DNA of 64,000 nucleotides from Demequina flava (lineage in GTDB: Bacteria; Actinomycetota; Actinomycetes; Actinomycetales; Demequinaceae), in NCBI RefSeq assembly GCF_000975035.1, contig NZ_BBRA01000002.1:62001-126000 (forward strand), in the 5' to 3' direction. The notes under the pieces were generated by a model, which saw nothing but the letters and a program-made list of their open reading frames with translations, was not told where the DNA came from and searched no databases. How positions within the stretch are numbered: the first letter of the stretch is position 1; every line of letters starts with the position of its first letter. The translations under genes and the position numbers were made by a program. This document shows, one piece after another, positions 18,049 through 26,004 of the stretch.

Positions 18049-18073
18049 AAGGTGAATCGGGGGAGTGCGGGAC

Positions 18074-18802
18074 TTAAGCTCCCAGCGTTCCCAGATAGAG
18101 CTCGATGACCTTGGGGTCCTTGAGGAGTTCCTGACCCGTGGCGGTGTACGCCGTGGTTCCCTGGTCTAGGACGTACCCGCGGTCACAGATCTGCAGGCAG
18201 CGCCGTGCATTCTGCTCGACCATGATGACGGTGACTCCCGTCTTATTGATCTCGCGCGTGCGGACGAACGTCTCATCCTGACGGTCCGGTGACAACCCCG
18301 CAGACGGCTCATCGAGGAGTAGCACGCTGGGATTCATCATGAGTGCGCGGGCCATTGCGACCATCTGACGTTCACCACCAGAGAGGGATCCAGCGCGCTG
18401 ATCCTTGCGCTCAATGAGCTTGGGAAAGAGCTCGCCAATGCGCCCCATCTGTTCTTTGAACATCTTGGGTCGCTGGTAGGCGCCCATTTCGAGGTTCTCC
18501 GCAACGGTCAACGAAGGGAACACATTATTGTTCTGCGGGACAAAGCCAATGCCACGCTTCACGAGATCGTCAGCGCGCTTATTGGTGATGTCTTCTTCGC
18601 CGAGTTTCACCGTTCCTGTGCGGATCGGAACCAGACCAAAGAGCGACTTCAGAAAGGTCGACTTACCGGCACCATTGGGGCCGATAATGCCGATGAGTTC
18701 GCCTTCGCGAACCTCCATCGAACAACCGTTCAGGATGTCGATACCGGGCAGGTAACCCGCGTAGAGGTCGTCAGCGTGGACGATGACAGGTGCGTCGCTC
18801 AT
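18074..18802 (-). CDS. livF: Branched-chain amino-acid ABC transporter ATP-binding protein LivF
   Basis: A 242-residue ABC ATPase. Walker A is GPNGAGKST, the Q loop is VPQNNNVFPSLTV, the signature is LSGGERQM and Walker B is LLLDEPSAGLSP. The length and the FPSLTVAENL context are typical of LivF rather than the longer LivG. The start overlaps the livG stop by four bases (ATGA). It is the last gene of the operon before a hairpin terminator. Confidence 0.94.
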   Translation of the reverse strand: MSDAPVIVHADDLYAGYLPGIDILNGCSMEVREGELIGIIGPNGAGKSTFLKSLFGLVPIRTGTVKLGEEDITNKRADDLVKRGIGFVPQNNNVFPSLTVAENLEMGAYQRPKMFKEQMGRIGELFPKLIERKDQRAGSLSGGERQMVAMARALMMNPSVLLLDEPSAGLSPDRQDETFVRTREINKTGVTVIMVEQNARRCLQICDRGYVLDQGTTAYTATGQELLKDPKVIELYLGTLGA

Positions 18803-19635
18803 GAGGCGTCCTCCGATAGGTCGGTGTCGTGGTGGGCTCCCAGGTATGCGTCCTGGACGGCCTTGTTCGCCATGACTGTGTTGGCGGGGCCTTCGGCAAT
18901 GATCTTGCCTTCTGCCATCACCACAACCCAGTCCGCGATCCTGCGGACCATGTGCATATCGTGTTCAACGAACAGAACCGTCTTACCTTCGTCACGCAGC
19001 TCAACCACGTGCTCCAGCAGCGACTCGGTGAGGGCTGGGTTCACACCAGCCATCGGCTCGTCGAGCATGATCATCTCGGGATCGGACATGAGCGCGCGTG
19101 CCATCTCGAGAAGCTTGCGCTGACCACCGGAGAGTGAGCCCGCGTAGTCATCCTTCTTCTCGTACAGCTTGAAGCGCTTGAGGAGTACGTCAGCCTTTTC
19201 GGTGATGTCCTTCTCGCGTTGCTTCCACAAACCCGGCACGAGCGCCTGGAAGAACTTCTCTCCGCGCTGGTCAGCCGCGCCCAAGCGCATGTTCTCAATG
19301 ACAGTCATGCGGTTGAGAGCCTTGGTCAACTGGAACGTACGGACCTTTCCGGCCCGTGCGATTTTTGCCGGCGAGGTGCCCACAAGCGAGTGGCCATTGA
19401 ACTGCCATTCACCCGTCTGCGGCTTGTCGAACCCCGTCAAGAGGTTGAAGAAGGTCGACTTGCCTGCACCGTTGGGGCCGATCAACGCGGTGATCTGATT
19501 GCGCTGCACCTCGAAGTGTTCGACATCGACGGCCGTGAGTCCGCCGAAGTGGCGGTGCACGTGGTCGGCAATGACGATCGGGTCAGGCTTGGGTGCGCCC
19601 GGCTCGTGGGGAACATCTGCGAATGGATCAGTCAT
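18799..19635 (-). CDS. livG: Branched-chain amino-acid ABC transporter ATP-binding protein LivG
   Basis: A 278-residue ABC ATPase. HFGGLTAVD at the A loop, Walker A GPNGAGKST, the Q-loop region RTFQLTKALNRMTVIENM, the signature LSGGQRKLLEMARAL and Walker B MIMLDEPMAGVNP are present; the last is a LivG hallmark. The start overlaps livM by 8 bases (ATGACTGA) and the stop overlaps livF, so the three are co-translated. Confidence 0.94.
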   Translation of the reverse strand: MTDPFADVPHEPGAPKPDPIVIADHVHRHFGGLTAVDVEHFEVQRNQITALIGPNGAGKSTFFNLLTGFDKPQTGEWQFNGHSLVGTSPAKIARAGKVRTFQLTKALNRMTVIENMRLGAADQRGEKFFQALVPGLWKQREKDITEKADVLLKRFKLYEKKDDYAGSLSGGQRKLLEMARALMSDPEMIMLDEPMAGVNPALTESLLEHVVELRDEGKTVLFVEHDMHMVRRIADWVVVMAEGKIIAEGPANTVMANKAVQDAYLGAHHDTDLSEDAS

Positions 19636-20605
19636 TGAAAGCCAACTCCCTCTTGTTACCGAGGATTCCTTGCGGTCGGAACACCACCAGGCACATCAGG
19701 GTGACACCCACGAGGACGAGCGAGAACGGCTCGAGCTCAACGGGCGACAGCACTGACGTCGGAATGAATGCAGACGACAGGCCCTTGACGATGACCAGCG
19801 CGCTCCAGAAGATCATGGAGCCGAGGATCGGGCCAAAGACAGTGGCCGCGCCACCGAGGAGCAGCAGTGTCCATAGCCAGAAGGTTGTGGGACGGCCCAT
19901 TGAGTCCGGTTGGACCGAATTGCCTAGTGCCCACAAGATTCCGCCGAGCGCTCCGATCACGCCACCCAGAACCAGCGCCTGCATCTTGTACGCGTAGACG
20001 TTCTTGCCGAGCGATCGCACGGCATCCTCGTCTTCACGAATGCCCTTGAGCACTCGTCCCCAGGGGCTGCGCGCCAGCTGCCAGAACAGCAGGGCAAAGA
20101 GCAACACGATCACCCACGCGACGATGTGCAGCCACCAGCTCGACGACTTGGTGCCGTGGTTGGTCCAGAAGAGAATCGTGATGTTCTCATCCGGTAGCGG
20201 GCTGAGCTCTTCGAAGGTGAACTTGAAGTCGCTTCCGCGGATACCGGTTGATCCTCCGGTGAGCGCTTGAAGCGAGTTCGAGCGACCCAGGTAGCGAATG
20301 AGCTCCGCGGCGGAGATCGTCGCGATGGCGAGATAGTCGCCACGGAGTTTCAGAGTCGGCCAGCCAAGAAGCAGACCGAACGCGGCTGCAGCGAGGACAC
20401 CGATCACGAGCGCCACGTAAATCGGGAGCCCGTTCTGTGTCGAGATTGCGTAGCCGTACATACCGAGCAACATGAAGCCGGCGTGGCCCATGTTGAGCAG
20501 TCCCGTGAGACCGAAGTGGAAGTTCAGACCAATAGCGGCCAATGCGAAGGCGGCTGTTGCGGGCGCAAACAGGGCCGTTACTGCATCGAGGAGAATATCC
20601 AACAT
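19628..20605 (-). CDS. livM: Branched-chain amino-acid ABC transporter permease LivM
   Basis: A 325-residue permease with about nine membrane helices. The start LDILLDAVTALFAPATAAFALAAIG and the GLLNMGHAGFMLLG motif mark LivM, and an EAA-like cytoplasmic loop with GRVLKGIREDEDAVRSLGKN contacts the ATPases. It is separated from livH by 3 bases and overlaps livG. Confidence 0.93.
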   Translation of the reverse strand: MLDILLDAVTALFAPATAAFALAAIGLNFHFGLTGLLNMGHAGFMLLGMYGYAISTQNGLPIYVALVIGVLAAAAFGLLLGWPTLKLRGDYLAIATISAAELIRYLGRSNSLQALTGGSTGIRGSDFKFTFEELSPLPDENITILFWTNHGTKSSSWWLHIVAWVIVLLFALLFWQLARSPWGRVLKGIREDEDAVRSLGKNVYAYKMQALVLGGVIGALGGILWALGNSVQPDSMGRPTTFWLWTLLLLGGAATVFGPILGSMIFWSALVIVKGLSSAFIPTSVLSPVELEPFSLVLVGVTLMCLVVFRPQGILGNKRELAFND

Positions 20606-20608
20606 GAC

Positions 20609-21748
20609 TTAACCCACCCTTTCCGCTCGTCCGAGGATTCCTTGTGGTCTCACCAGCAGCACCAAGATCAGGATGGCGAGGGCCACCGCGTACTTGAGGT
20701 CGGTTCCGAGCCACAGGGTGGACATTTCGACAGCCACGCCAATGACCAGCGAGCCGACGAGTGCACCAAAGGCCTGGCCCAGACCGCCCAGGGTCACTGC
20801 CGCGAACATGAGGAGCAGCAAGCGCGCGCCCACGTCGAACGCGGCGGCGTTGTCGTAGATGGCAAGAAGAATTCCGCCGATGGCCGCAAGACCGGTGGCC
20901 ATGATCCACACCAGGCGAATGACGCGTTCGACACGGATGCCGGAGGCCGATGCCAGGGCTGGGTTGTCGGACACTGCGCGAGTCGCGCGGCCGGTACGGG
21001 TCTTGAGGAGGAAGAACGCCACGGCTCCCAGGCAGATCACGGAGATCGAAACTGACCACAAAGTGGACTGCCCAACCTCGAACATGCCGAAGTCGATGCG
21101 GGTATCGATCGAGGTCGACAGGCGCTGGCGCTCAGCGCCAAACCACCACTGGATGAAGTTCAACAGGGCGAGAGACAGTCCGATCGACACGATCATCTGT
21201 TGCACGATCGAGACGCGGCGTCGGCGTAGCGGGGACCATAGGAAGCGGTCCTGGAGCCAACCAGTGCCGGCTGCGAGCACGATCGCGACGAGCGCCGACG
21301 GGATGAGTGGCCACCCGATCGTGAACTCCACTGGCACGAACGGGATCGACACCGTCTGCTGAGTAGTGAAGAAGAACGTCAGCAGAGCTCCGAGCGAGAC
21401 CTGCTCGCCGTGGGCAAAGTTGCTGAGCCCGGTTGTTCCGTAAATGAGCGATAGGCCGACTGAGGCAAGAGCGAGCAGCAGTCCAAAGACAATGCCGTTC
21501 ACAAATTGCTGCAGGTAGCGGTTGGTTTCAGTGGATCCGTCATCGGAGACGGCCTCTGCATGAATGGTGTTCGCCTGCGTGATCCCCGCTGTCGCGTCAC
21601 TTGTCGCACCGGCCGCGTATGACGCGACCTCCGGCGTACTCGCGACCGCTGAGCTTCCTAGCGATCCGAGAAAAGTAACGGCGGCAGCAGCCACCACGAG
21701 GACGATCAGCGCACGGAGCACAACGCGCCGGTCGATTCTGTTCGTCAA
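20609..21748 (-). CDS. livH: Branched-chain amino-acid ABC transporter permease LivH with extra N-terminal segment
   Basis: A 379-residue permease. The usual LivH core begins near residue 80 (QFVNGIVFGLLLALASVGLS, then GLSNFAHGEQVSLGA) and has about eight helices. Before it lies an additional hydrophobic helix (about 13-35) and a 40-residue Ser/Thr/Ala linker that may be extracellular. The start is TTG with GGGAGGGG 2 bases further up than usual (spacing about 3-6 bases). It opens the livHMGF operon. Confidence 0.9.
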   Translation of the reverse strand: MTNRIDRRVVLRALIVLVVAAAAVTFLGSLGSSAVASTPEVASYAAGATSDATAGITQANTIHAEAVSDDGSTETNRYLQQFVNGIVFGLLLALASVGLSLIYGTTGLSNFAHGEQVSLGALLTFFFTTQQTVSIPFVPVEFTIGWPLIPSALVAIVLAAGTGWLQDRFLWSPLRRRRVSIVQQMIVSIGLSLALLNFIQWWFGAERQRLSTSIDTRIDFGMFEVGQSTLWSVSISVICLGAVAFFLLKTRTGRATRAVSDNPALASASGIRVERVIRLVWIMATGLAAIGGILLAIYDNAAAFDVGARLLLLMFAAVTLGGLGQAFGALVGSLVIGVAVEMSTLWLGTDLKYAVALAILILVLLVRPQGILGRAERVG

Positions 21749-21778
21749 GGCCCCTCCCAGGGTTTCGTTGTGCCGTAC

Positions 21779-21805
21779 AACCTAACGGAGTGATGTTTCC
21801 GTCAT
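21779..21805 (-). promoter_or_regulatory. Candidate promoter of livHMGF
   Basis: On the minus strand ATGACG (21800-21805) and TAGGTT (21779-21784) are 15 bases apart, just after the thioesterase stop. The leader would be about 25 bases and carries GGGAGGGG. Confidence 0.4.
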
Positions 21806-22215
21806 GTGGCACGGCGCGGCCGAATCGCACAAGTCAATCGCGCCGTTGCGATTGTTTGTCCGGATTCGTCCGTAATGCCCACCGCATACGTGGCTGTCGT
21901 GCGTCCCAGGTGTAGAGGCTGGGCGACTCCGTACACGTGACCCGCTGATGCGGGGCGATGATGAGTGATGTTGAGGTCGACTCCGACGGCGATGCCGTCG
22001 GCTCCTGCATGGTGCATGGCGCCGATCGACGCCAAGGTCTCGGCGAGGGCGGCAGATGCGCCACCGTGGAGCAGGCCGTAGGGCTGGGTGTTGCCCGCGA
22101 CCGGCATTGTGCCGGAGACTCGTTCGGCGGCTTCCTCGTCGATTGTGATGCCCAGCAGGGTGATGAGATTCGCCTCATCGCCGGGCAGCGAGGTGGCCGC
22201 GTCATTGTCGGTCAT
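21802..22215 (-). CDS. Hotdog-fold acyl-CoA thioesterase (PaaI-like)
   Basis: A 137-residue single hotdog domain. The stretch YGLLHGGASAALAETLAS carries the conserved His-Gly-Gly and helix Glu of the PaaI/YbgC group, and VGVDLNITHHRPA is the matching beta strand. It probably hydrolyses an aromatic or short acyl-CoA, as in menaquinone or phenylacetate metabolism; the substrate is not resolved. The ATG at 22215 gives the usual length. No Shine-Dalgarno is visible and the start is only 18 bases from the divergent polA start. Confidence 0.85.
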   Translation of the reverse strand: MTDNDAATSLPGDEANLITLLGITIDEEAAERVSGTMPVAGNTQPYGLLHGGASAALAETLASIGAMHHAGADGIAVGVDLNITHHRPASAGHVYGVAQPLHLGRTTATYAVGITDESGQTIATARLTCAIRPRRAT

Positions 22216-22221
22216 AGGAGA

Positions 22222-22227
22222 TAGGTT
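22222..22227 (+). promoter_or_regulatory. -10 box of leaderless polA
   Basis: TAGGTT lies 6 bases before the polA GTG. An AGGAG at 22216 is 13 bases away, too far to be a good ribosome-binding site. Confidence 0.5.
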
Positions 22228-22233
22228 GTCACA

Positions 22234-24891
22234 GTGAGCGACAACACCAGACCAACACTCTTGCTGATTGACGGATTGTCGATGGCTTTTCGAGCGTTCT
22301 TCGGGCTTCCCGTCGAGAACTTCGCGACCTCGACTGGCGTCCCAACGAACGCTGTCTATGGCTTTACGACCATGTTGGCGACTTTGATGCGCGAGCATGA
22401 GCCCACGCATGTGGCGGTGGCGTTTGACCTGCCAGGTGGCACATTCCGTACTGAACGACTCCCCAGTTACAAGGGGACGCGCGATGAGACCCCTCCGGAC
22501 TTTGAGCCCCAAGTGCCACTCATCCGCGAGATGCTCGACGCGCTGCGGATCTCGGCAGTCGACAAACATCGTTATGAAGCTGATGACTTGCTAGCCACGT
22601 ATGCGCGCATGGGTCGCGAAGCTGGCATGCGGGTCCTGGTGGTCTCCGGCGACCGCGACACCATCCAACTCGTGACCGAGGACGTCACGTTGCTGTATCC
22701 CCGCAAGGGAGTCTCGGACTTGGTGCACTTCACTCCCCAAGCAGTGGAAGAGAAGTACGCCGTCATTCCATCGCAGTATCCGGATTTGGCGGCTCTCGTA
22801 GGGGAGACCAGCGACAACCTTCCAGGTGTTCCCGGTGTGGGCCCCAAGACAGCTGCCAAATGGATCGGGCTGTACGGCGGTCTCGAGCAGATTCTTGAGC
22901 AGGCTGATGACCTTCCGGGTAAAGCCGGCCAGAGTTTGCGCGACCACCTCGACAACGTCAGGTTGAACCGTGAACTCAACCACCTCCTGACGGACCTTGA
23001 GGTCGTCGTCCCGCTCGAAGACCTCGAGTACCAGGGCGCGGACGCCGCCGCTGTCCATCAGGTCTGCGACGCACTCCAGTTCCGCACCTTGCGCGAGCGA
23101 CTGATGCCGCTGGTGATCGGCGACTCCACGGACGACGCTCCCGACCAGCCTGACGAGGTTGATGTCGTGACAGAAGGCGCTGTCGATGCGATCGTTGGGC
23201 TCGCCGGCGAGGTCACGATCCATGTCGACGGCCGCACCGGCGAAGATGCGGACGCGTGGGCACTCGGTGTGAGCGTCGACGAACATGCCTGGGGCGTAGA
23301 CCTCGCGGACCTGTCGACCAAGGACGAGAAGCGCTTGGCGACGTGGCTCGCCGACCCCGACGTTCGCGTGACGTGCCACAGCGCCAAGGACACGTGGCAC
23401 GCATTGCAGTCCCGGGGATGGGAACTCAACGGGATTGTCGGTGACACGCAGATCGCGGCGTTCCTGGTGAACGCCGACCAGCGTGGCTTCGACCTCGAGG
23501 CCGTGCTTCAGCGTTACCTGGGTATCTCACCCGCGACCGGTGGCGGAGCCGGCGAACTCGACCTTGGGCTCGGTGACAGTGTTGCCATCCAAGCTGGCAC
23601 CACAGCGGCACATGTCGCTGCGTTGGCGGCCGAGTTGATGGCAGAAGTCGACAGGCGTGGCATGACGCAGGTGTATCAAGAACTCGAGATTCCACTGATC
23701 GAGGTCTTGGCGCGCATGGAGCATTCCGGAATTGCCGTTGACGGCGACCGCATGGGCCATCGTCGCGACGCCGCCAGGGAGCGGGCCGATGCTGCGGCTG
23801 AGCAAGCATTTGCGGCTATCGATGGTCTTGAGGTCAACCTTGGGTCGCCTAAGCAGTTGCAAGAAGTGCTCTTCGAGCGCCTGGGTATGCCGAAGACCAA
23901 GAAGATCAAGACCGGTTACTCAACGGACGCATCGTCCCTTGCCGATCTACAGGCAAAGAACCCGCATCCGTTCCTCGAAGCGCTTTTGGCTCACCGCGAC
24001 GCCACCAAACTGGGTCAGATCATCGAGACCTTGTCTGCAGCGGTTCGTTCGGACGGACGGATTCACACCACATTCAGTCAGGTTGTCGCGTCGACAGGGC
24101 GCCTCAGCTCGCGCGATCCCAACTTGCAGAACATTCCGATTCGCACCGAAGAGGGGCACCGAATCCGCGAGGCCTTTGTGGTCGGTGATGCCTTTGAAAC
24201 GCTTTTGACTGCCGACTACAGCCAGATCGAGATGCGCATCATGGCCCATCTCAGTGGCGATGAAGGGTTGATCGAGGCTTTCCGTGCAGGAGAGGACCTG
24301 CACCGCTTCGTCGGTGCCCGGGTTTTTGGTGTCGAGCCTGACGATGTCACGGCGGAGATGCGCTCCAAAGTGAAGGCGATGAGTTACGGGCTGGCCTACG
24401 GCCTGTCCTCCTTCGGCCTGGCTCGCCAACTGGGAGTGCCGGTGGGAGAAGCCCAGCGGCTGATGGACGACTACTTCGCTCGCTTCGGCGGAGTACGTGA
24501 CTATCTGCACCAGGTCGTCGAACAAGCTCGGCGCGACGGTTACACCGAAACGATCGCCGGGCGCCGCCGCTACTTCCCAGATCTGACATCGACAAACAGG
24601 CAGCGACGTGACATTGCGGAGCGCGCGGCGCTCAACGCCCCGATCCAGGGGAGCGCGGCCGACCTCATCAAGCGTGCAATGTTGGGCGTTGACCAGGCCA
24701 TTCGGGACCAAAGTCTGCGGTCTAGGCAGCTCCTCCAGGTCCATGATGAACTCGTCGTTGAAGTTGCTCCCGGTGAATCTGAAGCCATGGAGCAGATTCT
24801 GCGCGAACAGATGCACGCCGCGGGTGAATTATCGGTGCCGCTTGACGTGAATGTCGGGTCGGGATCCGATTGGCGATCCGCCGGACACTAG
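22234..24891 (+). CDS. polA: DNA polymerase I
   Basis: An 885-residue family A polymerase for gap filling and Okazaki-fragment processing. The 5'-3' exonuclease covers about residues 1-290 (LLIDGLSMAFRAFFG, VSGDRDTIQLV, GVPGVGPKTAAKW). The middle 3'-5' exonuclease-like domain (about 310-480) lacks the DxE metal motif, so proofreading is probably absent, as in other actinobacteria. The polymerase domain shows motif A DYSQIEMRI, the O helix RSKVKAMSYGLAYG and motif C QVHDELVVEV. The GTG start is the only one that keeps the N-terminus. Confidence 0.97.
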   Translation: MSDNTRPTLLLIDGLSMAFRAFFGLPVENFATSTGVPTNAVYGFTTMLATLMREHEPTHVAVAFDLPGGTFRTERLPSYKGTRDETPPDFEPQVPLIREMLDALRISAVDKHRYEADDLLATYARMGREAGMRVLVVSGDRDTIQLVTEDVTLLYPRKGVSDLVHFTPQAVEEKYAVIPSQYPDLAALVGETSDNLPGVPGVGPKTAAKWIGLYGGLEQILEQADDLPGKAGQSLRDHLDNVRLNRELNHLLTDLEVVVPLEDLEYQGADAAAVHQVCDALQFRTLRERLMPLVIGDSTDDAPDQPDEVDVVTEGAVDAIVGLAGEVTIHVDGRTGEDADAWALGVSVDEHAWGVDLADLSTKDEKRLATWLADPDVRVTCHSAKDTWHALQSRGWELNGIVGDTQIAAFLVNADQRGFDLEAVLQRYLGISPATGGGAGELDLGLGDSVAIQAGTTAAHVAALAAELMAEVDRRGMTQVYQELEIPLIEVLARMEHSGIAVDGDRMGHRRDAARERADAAAEQAFAAIDGLEVNLGSPKQLQEVLFERLGMPKTKKIKTGYSTDASSLADLQAKNPHPFLEALLAHRDATKLGQIIETLSAAVRSDGRIHTTFSQVVASTGRLSSRDPNLQNIPIRTEEGHRIREAFVVGDAFETLLTADYSQIEMRIMAHLSGDEGLIEAFRAGEDLHRFVGARVFGVEPDDVTAEMRSKVKAMSYGLAYGLSSFGLARQLGVPVGEAQRLMDDYFARFGGVRDYLHQVVEQARRDGYTETIAGRRRYFPDLTSTNRQRRDIAERAALNAPIQGSAADLIKRAMLGVDQAIRDQSLRSRQLLQVHDELVVEVAPGESEAMEQILREQMHAAGELSVPLDVNVGSGSDWRSAGH

Positions 24892-24894
24892 GGT
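24889..24894 (+). promoter_or_regulatory. -10 box of leaderless pfkA, overlapping the polA stop
   Basis: TAGGGT lies 6 bases before the pfkA ATG, and its first three bases are the polA TAG stop codon. Confidence 0.5.
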
Positions 24895-24900
24895 GAACAT

Positions 24901-25923
24901 ATGCGTATTGGAATTTTGACCGGCGGGGGAGACTGCCCCGGACTCAACGCAGCTATTCGAGCGGTGGTGAAGCGAGGAAGTTCCGAACACGGATGCTCGA
25001 TCGTTGGCTTCCGCAACGGTTGGGAGGGTGTGATTGCCGGTGACGCCATCCCGTTGACCCGTGACGATGTCAGCGGAATCTTGGTCCACGGTGGCACCAT
25101 GCTGGGCACCGCTCGGTGCCACCCGCACAAGGTCGACGGCGGCATGGAAGCGGTCAAGGACACCTTCGACAACGAAAAGCTCGACGGCTTCATCTGCATC
25201 GGCGGCGACGGCACGCTGAAGGCGGCCGGTAAGGTCTCGCAGAAACTGGGCGTACCCGTCATCGGAATCCCGAAGACCATCGATAACGACGTGGTCGGGA
25301 CCGATGCCGCTATCGGCTTCGATACCGCCGTCTCCATCGCGACGGAGGCCATCGATCGCCTCCACTCCACGGCTGAATCGCACAACCGGGTCATGGTTGT
25401 CGAGGTGATGGGACGCCACAGCGGCTGGATTGCCGTGACGGCGGGCGTCGCCGGCGGCGCAGACATCATTCTGGCGCCAGAGGATCCTTTCGACATCGAC
25501 AAGATCGCCAAGAAGATCCGCCACCGCCACCGCTACAAGGACTTCTCCATCGTTGCGGTCGCTGAGGGCGCTGTGCCCAAGGAGGGGTCGCGCTGGAACG
25601 CCGAGGACACTCTGGACGCCAAGGGGAATCCCATTGCGGGATCGATCGGCTCTGCAGTGACCCGAGCCATCGAGGAAGCGACCGGCTTTCCCACTCGTCT
25701 TACCGTGCTCGGGTATGTGCAACGCGGTGGCGTTCCGACGGCGGCCGATCGTTTGCTCGGTACCCGCATGGGAATCGCTGCCATTGACGGCATCGTCTCG
25801 GGGGAGACGGGCAAGTACACGGCGCTTCAGGGCGAGCACGTCGTGCTCGAACCTTTTGAGACCATGATGGGCAAGACCAAGTGGGTTCCTGAGGAGCTGT
25901 TCGCAGCCGCAAACGGCCTGTAG
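24901..25923 (+). CDS. pfkA: 6-phosphofructokinase
   Basis: A 340-residue glycolytic kinase that phosphorylates fructose 6-phosphate. GGGDCPGLNAAIR binds the nucleotide, PKTIDND holds the catalytic Asp, and MVVEVMGRHSGW and VLGYVQRGG bind the substrate. The donor-site residues are Gly in IGGDGT (ATP-type) and Lys in PKTIDND, where E. coli ATP enzymes have Gly. This pair is known from actinobacterial group III ATP-PFKs, so ATP is the likely donor, not pyrophosphate. It seems leaderless. Confidence 0.95.
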   Translation: MRIGILTGGGDCPGLNAAIRAVVKRGSSEHGCSIVGFRNGWEGVIAGDAIPLTRDDVSGILVHGGTMLGTARCHPHKVDGGMEAVKDTFDNEKLDGFICIGGDGTLKAAGKVSQKLGVPVIGIPKTIDNDVVGTDAAIGFDTAVSIATEAIDRLHSTAESHNRVMVVEVMGRHSGWIAVTAGVAGGADIILAPEDPFDIDKIAKKIRHRHRYKDFSIVAVAEGAVPKEGSRWNAEDTLDAKGNPIAGSIGSAVTRAIEEATGFPTRLTVLGYVQRGGVPTAADRLLGTRMGIAAIDGIVSGETGKYTALQGEHVVLEPFETMMGKTKWVPEELFAAANGL

Positions 25924-25935
25924 AGGTCCCCGGAT

Positions 25936-25983
25936 ATCGCGAAGGGGGCCAGCCACAATTCTGTGGCTGGCCCCCTTCGCGAT
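25936..25983. terminator. Bidirectional terminator after pfkA
   Basis: A perfect 22-bp stem (25936-25957 with 25962-25983) around ATTC. It separates pfkA from the convergent glycerophosphotransferase-like gene and can end both transcripts. Confidence 0.88.
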
Positions 25984-26004
25984 GTCTACATGGCGGGGCT
26001 GACG

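Noticed and set aside
17602-18055. Frames of 128 (minus) and 112 (plus) codons in the island after livK
   Set aside because: Low-quality composition, no ribosome-binding site or leaderless box, and the minus one runs through the livK terminator.
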